A stretch of DNA of 64,000 bases from Cellulomonas sp. APG4 (GCF_009996735.1 NZ_JAACYI010000003.1:124001-188000); one strand, 5' to 3'; counted from the stretch's first letter, positions 39,196 to 46,586 are shown. Notes: a model not told the origin generated them from the letters alone. A program made the numbers and translations.

Positions 39196-40311
39196 ATGGC
39201 AGTACGCGTCCCTGTGGTGCCTGCGACCCTTGCCTGGGCTCGACAAGCACTCCACGTCTCCCTCGATGACCTGGCACGAGCCGCCGGAACGAAGCCCGCT
39301 CAGGTGGCGGCTTGGGAAGCTGGCGACCAGCAGCCGACCATGAACCAGCTCCGCAGTACGGCGAAGAGACTCGACCGGACCGTGGCGTTCTTCTTCCTGC
39401 CCCCGCCGGAGCAAGTAGACATCCCAAGGGCTCCCGACTTTCGAGGACGAGACGAGGATGCGGAGCAGTCGCCCGGAGTCCTTCGCGAACTGAAGAGAGC
39501 CGAGGGGCGACGACAGAACTACCTCGACGTGGTCGGCCTCCAAGACGCACCATTCGCTCTACCGGAGTTCACGTGGAGCACAATCCCCCAGAGGACAGCC
39601 GAGCTCCGGCGCGCCCTTGCACCGCTCCTGCCAGAGGCCACCCACACTCCGGGCCTCAACGACTGGATCGCTGCTCTCGAGAGCTTCGGAGTGCTGGTCT
39701 TTCAGTCCAGCGGCGTCGCGCTGGCCGAATTCCGCGCCGTCTCGGTGTTTCACGAGCGCCTGCCCTTTGTCGTTCTGAATGGCGCGGACTCCCAGACGGC
39801 GCGCATTTTCTCGCTATTCCACGAGGTTGGCCACCTTGCGAATAGGACCGGCGGGGTGTGCCTCACCCTCGAAACGACCGAACAAGAGATTCTGTGCAAC
39901 CGGTTTAGCGCAGAGTTCTTGATGCCGCGCGACCGGGTGCTCTCCGTCGTTCGCAGGTCCCAGCCCGGAGACCTCGTCGGCGACGTCGAGAGACACTTCG
40001 GGGTGAGCAGCCTCGCGGCTGCCGTGCGACTGCGCGCGCTCGACCTCATCTCCGACGACGCGCTCGAAGCTGTCAGACGTGCATCTGACGCACGCTGGGC
40101 CGAAGAGCGACGGCGTCAGGCCGACAGGGAGGGCTTCGCCCCGCAGTGGCAGCTCGCGTACCGCAACCTCGGTCAGAAGTACATGCGCGGGGTCCTGCAC
40201 GCCCTCGAAGACTCGCGCATCGACCGGCTCGACGCGTCCTACCTCCTCGACGCGCGCGTACCTATGGTCGAGAAGCTGCTGAGCGAGATGGATCGGCGGG
40301 GTGAGCTGTGA
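39196..40311 (+). CDS. XRE-ImmA/IrrE metallopeptidase, antitoxin of a PIN pair
   Basis: A 371-aa protein, ATG 39196 after GGTGGAG. Residues 10-65 are an XRE helix-turn-helix (SLDDLARAAGTKPAQVAAWEAG). The ImmA/IrrE domain has HExxH at 209-213 (LFHEVGHLANR) and the third-ligand region EILCNRFSAEFLMPRD. Such proteins act as antitoxins or as proteases that cleave phage-type repressors. The overlap with a DUF4411 PIN gene (GTGA) is the standard arrangement of this toxin-antitoxin family. Confidence 0.85.
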   Translation: MAVRVPVVPATLAWARQALHVSLDDLARAAGTKPAQVAAWEAGDQQPTMNQLRSTAKRLDRTVAFFFLPPPEQVDIPRAPDFRGRDEDAEQSPGVLRELKRAEGRRQNYLDVVGLQDAPFALPEFTWSTIPQRTAELRRALAPLLPEATHTPGLNDWIAALESFGVLVFQSSGVALAEFRAVSVFHERLPFVVLNGADSQTARIFSLFHEVGHLANRTGGVCLTLETTEQEILCNRFSAEFLMPRDRVLSVVRRSQPGDLVGDVERHFGVSSLAAAVRLRALDLISDDALEAVRRASDARWAEERRRQADREGFAPQWQLAYRNLGQKYMRGVLHALEDSRIDRLDASYLLDARVPMVEKLLSEMDRRGEL

Positions 40312-40775
40312 GCAACGGGTACACGCTCGACACGAACATCCTGATCAACCTGAACCGCCTGTACCCACGGGACATCTTCCCGACCCTCTGGGAGTACCTA
40401 GAGATGCTGGTCGACGTGGAGTGGGCGTGCATCTGCTCCGAGGTACTCGTCGAAGTCAAGCGCGGCGGAGATGAGCTGCACACGTGGGCGAAGGACCTGC
40501 CCGGCTTCGTCTGCGACCTGACCGCTGGCGAGCCCGCCACAGTCGCCGCAATCTCGGCGGAGCACCCTGGCTGGGTCCGCGAGACGCAGAACGCCGCCGA
40601 CCCGTGGCTCATCGCCCACGCCATCGCGCACGACCGCACGATCGTCTCCGAGGAGCGTCAGGCAGGGCCCGGCGTCGAGGACCGGAATCAGAAGGTGCCG
40701 AACGTCGCGGCCGAGCACAGCGTCGAGTGCATCAAGTTCTTCGAGCTGGCACGGCGTCAGAGCTGGCGGTTCTAG
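40308..40775 (+). CDS. PIN-domain toxin, DUF4411 family
   Basis: A 155-aa predicted ribonuclease starting with GTG at 40308. YTLDTNILINLNRLYP carries the first catalytic Asp, ICSEVLVEVKRGGDELHTW the Glu, and AADPWLIAHAIAHDRTIVSEE the later acidic residues, in the PIN order. NVAAEHSVECIKFFELARR is the DUF4411 C-terminus. Its toxicity would be held in check by the preceding XRE-ImmA/IrrE protein. Confidence 0.85.
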   Translation: MSNGYTLDTNILINLNRLYPRDIFPTLWEYLEMLVDVEWACICSEVLVEVKRGGDELHTWAKDLPGFVCDLTAGEPATVAAISAEHPGWVRETQNAADPWLIAHAIAHDRTIVSEERQAGPGVEDRNQKVPNVAAEHSVECIKFFELARRQSWRF

Positions 40776-40850
40776 GGACCGCAGGCGCGCTCGTGTGCGC
40801 CTAGATTCGGCACGGCCCGACCGGGCTACCCACACCCACGTCCGACGGTC

Positions 40851-41135
40851 TCAGTCGGCGTTGCCCCGACCTACTCGGGTGATGCGCTCGCGCTCCCAGG
40901 GCAGCTCGCCGCCCCAGATGCCCCAGCGCGGCCACGCGCCCTCCGTCGCCACAGCGAAGTCGAGGCACGCCTCCCGCACGGGGCAGCTCTCGCACACCGC
41001 CAGCGCGAGGACGTTCGCCGGCGACGGGTGCCCCTTGGGTTCGATGTCCCAGTCACCGTCTGCGTCGCGGCAGGCTGCTCGAAGCTGCCACGTCGTCGCG
41101 ACGAACGGCGTGGTCGCGGCGCTCTTCGACGGCAT
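40851..41135 (-). CDS. WhiB-family iron-sulfur regulator in element 1
   Basis: A 94-aa protein with the four cysteines of WhiB proteins: one in LRAACRDADGDWD, then VCESCPVREACLDFA (C-x2-C-x5-C), followed by the WGIWGG turn and a basic ERERITRVGRG tail. Such proteins bind a 4Fe-4S cluster and the main sigma factor. It is on the minus strand, convergent with the toxin-antitoxin pair, at the tRNA side of the element. Confidence 0.88.
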   Translation of the reverse strand: MPSKSAATTPFVATTWQLRAACRDADGDWDIEPKGHPSPANVLALAVCESCPVREACLDFAVATEGAWPRWGIWGGELPWERERITRVGRGNAD

Positions 41136-41136
41136 G

Positions 41137-41373
41137 TCAGGCCGCAGGCGTCACGTCGGCCGGGTCGACGCCGGGGAGCCAGAAGTCCGCGTTGCCGTTG
41201 AGGAAGACCTTGAGGTTCACCGTCGCCCCGTTGTCGGCCACGACGAGCACCGGCAGAACGTCGCCGGGCTTCGGGTTCGTGCCGGTGCCGGGTCCGGTGA
41301 TGAGCCACTTGCGGTAGACCAGATCCGCGTCTGCGGCGGTCATCGTGTAGGTGCCAAGCGTGCCGACGTCCAT
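41137..41373 (-). CDS. Small conserved-looking phage/satellite protein, unknown
   Basis: A 78-aa protein starting at ATG 41373. It reads as a beta-rich domain (YTMTAADADLVYRKWLITGP; DVLPVLVVADNGATVNLKVF) and lies one base upstream of the whiB-like gene, so both share a transcript. Function not recognised. The 230 bp beyond it toward the att copy hold the arm-like site and no gene. Confidence 0.55.
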   Translation of the reverse strand: MDVGTLGTYTMTAADADLVYRKWLITGPGTGTNPKPGDVLPVLVVADNGATVNLKVFLNGNADFWLPGVDPADVTPAA

Positions 41374-41528
41374 GGTGCTGCCTTTCGGTTCCCCCGCTCA
41401 CTCCCGCGCGGGGCTAGGCACCAGCACACAGAACGGGACGCCTGCCGCGCACGGGAGGCAGAGGGCGGCGCGAGGCGTCGGCGCAGCTTCGATGCTCAGC
41501 ACTGCTACGGGCTGCTAACACCTGCCAA

Positions 41529-41550
41529 GCGGTCCCCGAGCGGTCCCGGA
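41529..41550. promoter_or_regulatory. Putative integrase arm site, right
   Basis: GGTCCCCGAGCGGTCCCGGA matches the left site at 29871-29892 at all but a few positions, again with two GGTCCC units ten bases apart, about 55 bp from the att repeat. Confidence 0.5.
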
Positions 41551-41602
41551 GGGTGCGCCCCGACGCACTAGCGGGCAGAATCGGGCGCTGACCTGCGGCT
41601 TT

Positions 41603-41658
41603 ACGGTGGGCCAGGTGGGGCTTGAACCCACGACCGACGGATTATGAGTCCGCTGCTC
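41603..41658 (-). repeat. att direct repeat within the intact tRNA
   Basis: This 56-bp sequence is identical to 29703-29758 and supplies the 3' part of the tRNA at 41607-41680, so integration restored a complete tRNA. Confidence 0.92.
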
Positions 41659-41680
41659 TGACCGGCTGAGCTACTGGCCC
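41607..41680 (-). tRNA. tRNA with CAT anticodon (Met or lysidine-modified Ile2)
   Basis: On the minus strand, acceptor GGGCCAG pairs with CTGGCCC, the D-arm is GCTCAGCCGGTCAGAGC, the anticodon stem GCGGA/TCCGT encloses CTCATAA, and the T-arm is GTGGG-TTCAAGC-CCCAC. The discriminator is A. CAT fits elongator Met or Ile2, which sequence alone does not separate with certainty. It is the integration target of element 1. Confidence 0.93.
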
Positions 41681-41768
41681 GCGGGCGTCAGGCTACCGGC
41701 AGCTCCGCGCGCCCCGATCCCGTGGCCGCGACGCCGCCCGGCCGCCGCCGACCGGCTACGTTCGAGGC

Positions 41769-42269
41769 ATGCCCCTGCGACGTACCCGCCTGCCCGACGA
41801 CGCCCGGACCGAGCTCGGCCTGGACACACGCAGCCGGGTGCTCGCGGCCGCGCGGCTGACCGACGGCTGGGCGGCGGCCACCTCGCAGCAGCTCCTCGTG
41901 CTGCGGGACGGTGCCGTGGTGGCCCGCCCCTGGCACCTGGTGGACGGCGCGCGCCTGGACGCCGAGTCGGCGACACTCACCGTCACATGGGTCGACGGTC
42001 ACCACGCCACAGAGCTGCCCCTCGCCGACGATCGCGACGTGCGGCTCGCGCGCGTGCTGCACGGTCAGGTGCAGGCGTCCGTCGTGCACCGGGAGAACGT
42101 CGCCCTCCCCGGTGGCCGCACGGTGCGGGTGGCCCTGCGCCGCACGCCCGCAGGTGAGCTCCTCACGCAGGTGATCGGCACGGGCGACGTCGACCTCGCC
42201 GACCCGGCGACCTCGGCCGCGGTCGACGCCGCCGAGGCACGCGTCCGAGAGGCGGCCGGCCTGCGCTGA
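41769..42269 (+). CDS. Conserved-looking actinobacterial hypothetical protein
   Basis: A 166-aa protein, ATG 41769. It is a beta-rich protein of the pattern DSRVLAAARLTDGWAAATSQ / LLVLRDGAVVARPWHLVDGA, ending in an alanine-rich helix. It is the only host gene between the two integrated tRNA loci. Very high GC third positions mark it as core. No function recognised. Confidence 0.7.
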   Translation: MPLRRTRLPDDARTELGLDTRSRVLAAARLTDGWAAATSQQLLVLRDGAVVARPWHLVDGARLDAESATLTVTWVDGHHATELPLADDRDVRLARVLHGQVQASVVHRENVALPGGRTVRVALRRTPAGELLTQVIGTGDVDLADPATSAAVDAAEARVREAAGLR

Positions 42270-42362
42270 CGGGCTCCGGGACGGCCCTGACCGGTGGGTG
42301 ACGGACCGCCCGCGACGGTGTGCGAGGCACCCCCGTGCATCGGGTAGCATTGCGACCCGCGA

Positions 42363-42437
<75 letters not shown>

Positions 42438-42439
42438 AG

Positions 42440-42488
42440 CGAGTCGGGCCCCTCACCAGCGGAAACGCTAACTGAGGGGCCCGAGTCG
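42440..42488 (+). terminator. Element-borne terminator of tRNA-Asn
   Basis: CGAGTCGGGCCCCTCA and TGAGGGGCCCGAGTCG form a 16-bp stem with one mismatch, topped by a second stem AGCG-GAAA-CGCT with a GNRA tetraloop. It begins three bases inside the element and so replaces the host terminator displaced to 51246. Confidence 0.8.
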
Positions 42489-42546
42489 TTCCCAGCGTGC
42501 ACTACACGTGCACCACGACGGGCCTCCCGCACCGGGAGGAACCACC

Positions 42547-42825
42547 ATGAGCACCACCACAGCCACTGTCGAGGCACTCGCCGACGCGGCGGTCAACGCC
42601 GCGGCCGCACGCGCCATCCGAGACGTGCTCCGTGAGCTCGGCGTGCGTCAGAACGAGTGCGCGATCGCCGCGGGCTTCGGCCCTGACGAGCTCTCGCAGC
42701 GCATGACGGGCAAGCGCTCGTTCAGCCTCGCCGAGTTCGTCGACATCGCGTCTGCGCTCGGTGTCCGCGCGCCCGACCTCATGGACCGTGTCCTGTCGAT
42801 CCTGGACGAGGAGGCCGGACGATGA
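42547..42825 (+). CDS. XRE-type helix-turn-helix regulator of element 2
   Basis: A 92-aa protein, ATG 42547 after GGGAGGAA. RDVLRELGVRQNECAIAAGF and GPDELSQRMTGKRSFSLAEFVDIASALGV form an XRE-like HTH with its C-terminal helices. As the first gene beside tRNA-Asn and transcribed away from it, it is the likely master regulator. Its stop overlaps the next ATG (ATGA). Confidence 0.75.
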   Translation: MSTTTATVEALADAAVNAAAARAIRDVLRELGVRQNECAIAAGFGPDELSQRMTGKRSFSLAEFVDIASALGVRAPDLMDRVLSILDEEAGR

Positions 42826-43115
42826 CCGTCACCACGGAGACGACCGCGTCACACCCCACCTGATGCGACGCAGCGGACTGCGACTACCTCGACGGAGGGG
42901 TCCACTGGGGCCCCGCGAGCGAGTACAAGATCGGGGAGGGCAGCGTCACCCTCGAGCTGTCCCAGTCCGAGGACGACACGAGCCCGCTTCCCTGGCTCAC
43001 GCTCAACCTTTCGAGCCAGGGTGTGCCGATCGACCAGATCGAGGCCCTGGCAGCGTGGCTGACAGCGCGGGCAGCGGAGTACCGCTCTGCGACGGCCGTC
43101 ACGGCAGGTGCGTGA
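42822..43115 (+). pseudogene. DUF6907-like gene interrupted by an in-frame TGA
   Basis: ATG 42822 reads MTVTTETTASHPT, then TGA at 42861-42863, then in the same frame CDAADCDYLDGGVHWGP, SVTLELSQSEDDTSPLPWLT and QIEALAAWLTARAAEY to a TGA at 43113. DUF6907-type proteins carry a P-x-W-C motif followed by a second Cys; the TGA falls exactly at the expected Trp. A TGG-to-TGA nonsense change, or a sequencing error, is the simplest reading. No alternative start is obvious downstream. Confidence 0.6.
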
Positions 43116-43300
43116 TGGACGAGGACTTCGTCGTGGTTGAGGCGATGGGCACCCGGGTTGTGCGGGTCTCAGACCTGCCGAGACCGGTCCTGTACCTGCC
43201 GGAGTACGGGATGGCGCTCGTTGACGACTCCCTAGACGACCACACCCTCTCGTGGGCGCAGGACTACCTACTGATCCGGACGTGCGAGGCGTCCGCTTGA
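43115..43300 (+). CDS. Small hypothetical protein
   Basis: A 61-aa acidic protein, ATG 43115 sharing a base with the preceding stop (TGATG). DEDFVVVEAMGTRVVRVSDL and PEYGMALVDDSLDDHTLSWA suggest a small beta-rich domain. No family recognised. Confidence 0.5.
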   Translation: MDEDFVVVEAMGTRVVRVSDLPRPVLYLPEYGMALVDDSLDDHTLSWAQDYLLIRTCEASA

Positions 43301-43436
43301 GGACAAGCAAGAGGGCTCACACTGGCGCCGCCTGTCGCCCCCTGCCTCACGATGGGGGGCGGCGCTCTGCGCGTTATGCCGGGACTCATGCCCAGCTTCA
43401 ATCGGAATGTCGGAGCCCCGGCGTACCGTGGCGCTT

Positions 43437-43637
43437 ATGGACCTTGACTTCAAGTTCGACTGCCCTGAGTGCGGGCGCTCGGTGAAGGCGACGGTCGCCG
43501 AGGTCGGGCGGCAGGCCACCAAGCGCTGCCCCAACGGTCACTCCATCAAGCTCGTGGACAAGGGCGGCGACGCACGCCGTGCACAGAGCGCGATGGACGA
43601 CCTCGAGCGTTCGCTGAAGCGGTTCGGTAGGAGGTAG
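43437..43637 (+). CDS. Small zinc-ribbon protein
   Basis: A 66-aa protein. FDCPECGRSVKATVAEVG and KRCPNGHSIKLVD give a CxxC...CxxGH zinc ribbon, followed by a basic helix. ATG 43437 is taken; ATG 43407 would add ten residues and neither has a clear ribosome-binding site. Probably nucleic-acid or protein binding. Confidence 0.6.
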   Translation: MDLDFKFDCPECGRSVKATVAEVGRQATKRCPNGHSIKLVDKGGDARRAQSAMDDLERSLKRFGRR

Positions 43638-43684
43638 GTCACCGCACCTCGCCAGGCCGCACGCAGGATCGGTACCTTGCTGTC

Positions 43685-43846
43685 ATGGCTCCCACCGAAG
43701 GGTGGCGCGAGGAGCGCTACTGCGCAGCGTGCGACGAGGAAGTGACCGTCCACTTCACGCGCATCTACCAGAAGAACGCCGCTGGCGATCTCGCCGTGGA
43801 CTACACGAGTGCTAAGTGCGCCCGTGGCCACGAGTTTCAGGTCTAG
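43685..43846 (+). CDS. Very small zinc-ribbon protein
   Basis: A 53-aa reading frame from ATG 43685 to TAG 43844-43846. RYCAACDEEVTVHFTRIY and AKCARGHEFQV repeat the CxxC...CxxGH pattern of the preceding protein with a different sequence, so it is probably a distant paralogue. It is short but has strong coding character. Confidence 0.55.
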   Translation: MAPTEGWREERYCAACDEEVTVHFTRIYQKNAAGDLAVDYTSAKCARGHEFQV

Positions 43847-43849
43847 GAC

Positions 43850-44260
43850 ATGGATCTTGCGGCGCTGATCATCGCCGGGCTCGCCCTCCTGACGGCAGCG
43901 CTCTCAGCCGTATACACGAAGCGGCAGGCGGATGCTGCTGAGGAAGCGCTGGCACTCGCTCGGCAGGAAGCGGCTCGATACCCGGCGCCTTGGAACCTCG
44001 TGTGGGTCAAGGGGGACACGTACGGTCTCGTCAACGGTGGTGACGAGACCGTGTACGACGTGACGATCGAGTTCCCACCCCACACCTTCACCCGCGGCGA
44101 TGTCGACTCGGTCGACCGCCTGTCGGCCGGATCGACACACACGTTCCTAGCGGCCATGAGTTCGGCGACACCGCACCGCAATGTCACCGTGTCATGGTCT
44201 CGCCAGTCCGATAGCGACGAGCGTCACGACTGGACGGCGCCTCTGCCCGCAAAACGCTGA
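43850..44260 (+). CDS. Membrane-anchored protein with beta domain, unknown
   Basis: A 136-aa protein, ATG 43850, three bases after the previous stop. One N-terminal transmembrane helix (LAALIIAGLALLTAALSAVY) and a short coiled segment (KRQADAAEEALALARQEA) precede an Ig-like beta region (YGLVNGGDETVYDVTIEFPP). The 3' 77 bp overlap the end of the converging small membrane gene. Function unknown. Confidence 0.6.
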   Translation: MDLAALIIAGLALLTAALSAVYTKRQADAAEEALALARQEAARYPAPWNLVWVKGDTYGLVNGGDETVYDVTIEFPPHTFTRGDVDSVDRLSAGSTHTFLAAMSSATPHRNVTVSWSRQSDSDERHDWTAPLPAKR

Positions 44261-44360
44261 GTTTGATGAGAGCCAGTCGCGCCCGCTGAGCGTTCCGCAC
44301 ACTCTCGGCGGCCACGACCAGCGCGAGAATCGCCATCGCAAGCGCAATCACGTCGATCAC
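44184..44360 (-). CDS. Small single-TM protein at the end of the leftward operon
   Basis: A 58-aa protein with a GTG start at 44360 overlapping the previous stop (GTGA). DVIALAMAILALVVAAESV is a transmembrane helix followed by a basic tail. It mirrors the N-terminal anchor of the converging 43850 gene and overlaps that gene's 3' end. Confidence 0.4.
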   Translation of the reverse strand: MIDVIALAMAILALVVAAESVRNAQRARLALIKLSVLRAEAPSSRDARRYRTGETMTR

Positions 44361-44707
44361 AGCGGCTCCCATCGTCCGGTGCTGAGGTCGTACGTCCCGC
44401 GCCCGGCAGGCTCGAACGGGACGCTCGGCAGGTGGCGGAGGCGCCCGTGCTCGTCCTCCCAGGCGAACAGGGCGGCCCGCCACTCGTCCGGGGTCGCCCA
44501 GCGCTCCGGGTGCCAGCTCCACTCCTCGGCAAGATCCGCGTCGTCCGAGCCGACGCGGGAGGGGAGCTCGACGCCGCGCTCGCTCGCCCACTTCCGGCGC
44601 TCGTCCCACCACTCGTTGTGCGTCATGCCCTCCGGCCACTCCTCGGCCCGGAACGTCTGCAAGCGCAACGGGATCGCGCTCCGCTCATCGACCCGGCGGC
44701 GCCTCAC
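44357..44707 (-). CDS. Small hypothetical protein with TFxAEEW motif (paralogue 2)
   Basis: A 116-aa protein starting with GTG at 44707, overlapping the preceding stop (GTGA). It opens RRRRVDERSAIPLRLQTFRA followed by EEWPEGMTHNEWWDERRKWA, rich in Trp, Glu and Arg. The first 25 residues resemble the preceding 75-aa protein (LLTFHAEDWQGS). No family recognised; adjacency to the small terminase suggests a packaging-related or DNA-binding role. Confidence 0.5.
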   Translation of the reverse strand: MRRRRVDERSAIPLRLQTFRAEEWPEGMTHNEWWDERRKWASERGVELPSRVGSDDADLAEEWSWHPERWATPDEWRAALFAWEDEHGRLRHLPSVPFEPAGRGTYDLSTGRWEPL

Positions 44708-44931
44708 CGCTGCCTCCGGTACACGTCAGGCAACAGTGACCGACGTACCGCGTAGGACTCCACCATGAGAGCGACGAGGTCCGACCAGGCGCCCGGCGAG
44801 GCGGCGAAGTGGTCCTTGCGGGCATCGTGCCAGGCGCGCCACCGTTCCGCGGTCGACCCCTGCCAGTCCTCCGCGTGAAATGTGAGCAGGTGCCGTGGGA
44901 CGTCCGCCAGAGCCTCGCGCCGGCGCCTCAC
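44704..44931 (-). CDS. Small hypothetical protein with TFxAEDW motif (paralogue 1)
   Basis: A 75-aa protein starting with GTG at 44931 and overlapping both neighbours by four bases. RRRREALADVPRHLLTFHAE is followed by DWQGSTAERWRAWHDARKDH. It is a likely tandem paralogue of the next gene, lying directly downstream of the small terminase. Confidence 0.5.
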   Translation of the reverse strand: MRRRREALADVPRHLLTFHAEDWQGSTAERWRAWHDARKDHFAASPGAWSDLVALMVESYAVRRSLLPDVYRRQR

Positions 44932-45278
44932 CGTCGCCCCCTGCCGGTGTAGACACCCCGAGCGGGGCGTGCCGGCGGCAGGTCCTCGTCGAGCCCTGGC
45001 ACGCCCAGCGTCGCCAGGATGCGCGCCAGGGCCAGGCGCTGCGCTCGGGCCTCCGCGACGCCAGGGTGCAGGCGCGCGCCCTGTGAGCTCGGGATCATCA
45101 GGCCGTCCTTGGCCACGGCGGCGTCGAGCTGCTTGATCCGGTCGCGCGTGCGGCACGCCTCCTCGAGCTGGGCAGCCTCCGCAGCGGCCATGTCGAAGTC
45201 GGCGGTGATCGCATCCCACAGGGCGCGGCCCGGTGCGCGCAGGCCAGACGGGCGCTTGGGACGGTTCTCGGTGGTCAT
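44928..45278 (-). CDS. P27-family phage small terminase subunit
   Basis: A 116-aa protein, ATG 45278 after GAGGAGG. LRAPGRALWDAITADFDMAA, LEEACRTRDRIKQLDAAVAK and HPGVAEARAQRLALARILAT match P27-like small terminases, which recognise the packaging site on phage DNA. No large terminase follows. In satellites a lone TerS redirects the helper's large terminase to satellite DNA. The 237 bp upstream of it (45279-45515) show no gene I can support. Confidence 0.78.
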   Translation of the reverse strand: MTTENRPKRPSGLRAPGRALWDAITADFDMAAAEAAQLEEACRTRDRIKQLDAAVAKDGLMIPSSQGARLHPGVAEARAQRLALARILATLGVPGLDEDLPPARPARGVYTGRGRR

Positions 45279-45515
45279 GGCTCCTCCTCAGGGGGCCGAT
45301 CGTTTGGGTGCAGCGGAGGTATCTCGCTATGCCTCCGGGGGCGGGCGACCGAGGGGACGAGGGCCACCCCCCACCCCCTCGGTTGCTGTCAGGCGGGGTC
45401 GGGGCGCTGCCGAGGTCTACGGGAGGAAAGGAGGACTCGACCTCGCTCGGCATCGCTCCGGTTGGCGCGCGCTCACACGTCTGCCCGGTGACGTTCACGC
45501 CCCGACCCCTGGTCA

Positions 45516-46253
45516 TCAGAGCGCCATCTGCCGGACGGCCTGCTCGCGCTGGCGCGTGGCCTGGGCGGCTTCGGTGTCCTGCCGCTCGAGCTGGTCGACC
45601 ATGCGGAGGGCCTGGTCCCAGGTGGGCCACCACGGTTCGGCGCCGGCCTGGGCGGCTTCGATGTGCAGGGCCAGGCCTGTGGCCTTGGTCGCGGGGACCT
45701 TGTCGGGGTGTGCCCAGGACAGTCGCTCCCACGGGAACTGGCGGGGGCTGATCTCGCGGCGGACCTTGCGCAGGTGGAGCAGCTGGGCGTGGTGGAGCTC
45801 GATTGCTGCCGCGCGCTGGGCGTCCTTGGTCTTGCCGTCGCGCAGCAGCGTGGTGGTGTCGGGCGCTCCCGCGTCGGCGTACCAGGCGAGCTCCGCCAGG
45901 GCCTTCTCGGCTTCAGGCCGCAGATGCTCGATGACGTCGGCCACGTGCATCTCGATCTCGCGGTTGAGAGCGATGGCGAGGTCCGTGCGGGCCTTGGACC
46001 AGGCGTCGATGGCGATGCGTTCGGCCGCGACTCGGGCGGCGTGGGCCTCGAGCTCGGCCTGGTCGGCGGTGCCGGAGGCGTAGGCCGCGCGCAGGGTCTG
46101 GGTGGTGGCCTCGCGGGGCTTGAGGCTCTCGAGCCGGTTGAGGCGGTCGAGTGCTGCGGTGACGGTGTCGGGCAGCTCGTAGCCGGTGCTGGTGAGCAGG
46201 GCCAGGGTGGCGCGGACGGTGTTGTGGGCGTTGGCGCGGTGGTAGGTGTTCAT
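45516..46253 (-). CDS. Long helical protein of element 2, unknown
   Basis: A 245-aa, nearly all-helical protein, ATG 46253 after AAGGAG. Segments such as NTVRATLALLTSTGYELPDT, LNREIEMHVADVIEHLRPEA and ALRMVDQLERQDTEAAQATR are charged and amphipathic. No family recognised. Its position between a tail-like gene and the small terminase would suit a scaffold or capsid-interfering protein, but this is speculation. Confidence 0.55.
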   Translation of the reverse strand: MNTYHRANAHNTVRATLALLTSTGYELPDTVTAALDRLNRLESLKPREATTQTLRAAYASGTADQAELEAHAARVAAERIAIDAWSKARTDLAIALNREIEMHVADVIEHLRPEAEKALAELAWYADAGAPDTTTLLRDGKTKDAQRAAAIELHHAQLLHLRKVRREISPRQFPWERLSWAHPDKVPATKATGLALHIEAAQAGAEPWWPTWDQALRMVDQLERQDTEAAQATRQREQAVRQMAL

Positions 46254-46256
46254 GGG

Positions 46257-46586
46257 TCACTGCTCCTTATTGGTGAGGTTGACGACGCCGGTTGCGCCGT
46301 CGAGTCGGTCGGGGGTGCGCAGCGCGTTGAGCAGTGCGCCGCGTCGGGTGCGGATGGTCTCGACGTCGCGGGCCTGGGCTTGCTGCCGTTCGGCTTCGGC
46401 GTGGTGCCGGTCGCGGATGTTGGTCGCGAAGCGGCCGAGGGTTGCCGCCGCACCGGGGCTACCGGCGAGGCCGCTGGTCCGGCTGCGCGGTGGGCGCAGC
46501 TGGTCGCGGTCGATCAGTCCCGTGGTGTCGCCGTGGTGGTGGTCGGGGGTGAACAGTCGGGCGATGCGGACGTGGATCTCAGCCAC
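46257..46586 (-). CDS. Hypothetical protein of element 2
   Basis: A 109-aa protein; GTG 46586 overlaps the upstream stop by eight bases (GTGGCTGA). It starts AEIHVRIARLFTPDHHHGDT and ends in charged helices (RDRHHAEAERQQAQARDVET). The same AEIH/AEMH start follows the same eight-base overlap in the preceding gene. No function recognised. Confidence 0.5.
   Translation of the reverse strand: MAEIHVRIARLFTPDHHHGDTTGLIDRDQLRPPRSRTSGLAGSPGAAATLGRFATNIRDRHHAEAERQQAQARDVETIRTRRGALLNALRTPDRLDGATGVVNLTNKEQ

Larger units (their letters stand above)
29703..41658. mobile_element. Integrated element 1, satellite-like, at a CAT-anticodon tRNA
   Basis: An exact 56-bp direct repeat (29703-29758 and 41603-41658) bounds about 11.9 kb. 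The right copy is the 3' part of an intact tRNA on the minus strand, the left copy the displaced fragment, as expected after tyrosine-integrase insertion. Inside are excisionase-like, regulator, primase-helicase, small-terminase-like, serine recombinase and tyrosine integrase genes, then a cargo strip. Large terminase, portal, capsid, tail and FtsK/TraB genes are absent. This fits a phage satellite or a mobilizable island better than a prophage or an AICE. Base composition and codon choice are visibly less GC-biased than in flanking genes, especially at 37.3-40.3 kb. Confidence 0.85.

Noticed and set aside
45279-45515. Possible HNH endonuclease gene next to the small terminase
   Set aside because: Phages often carry one here, but no HNH motif or convincing frame could be found in this interval.
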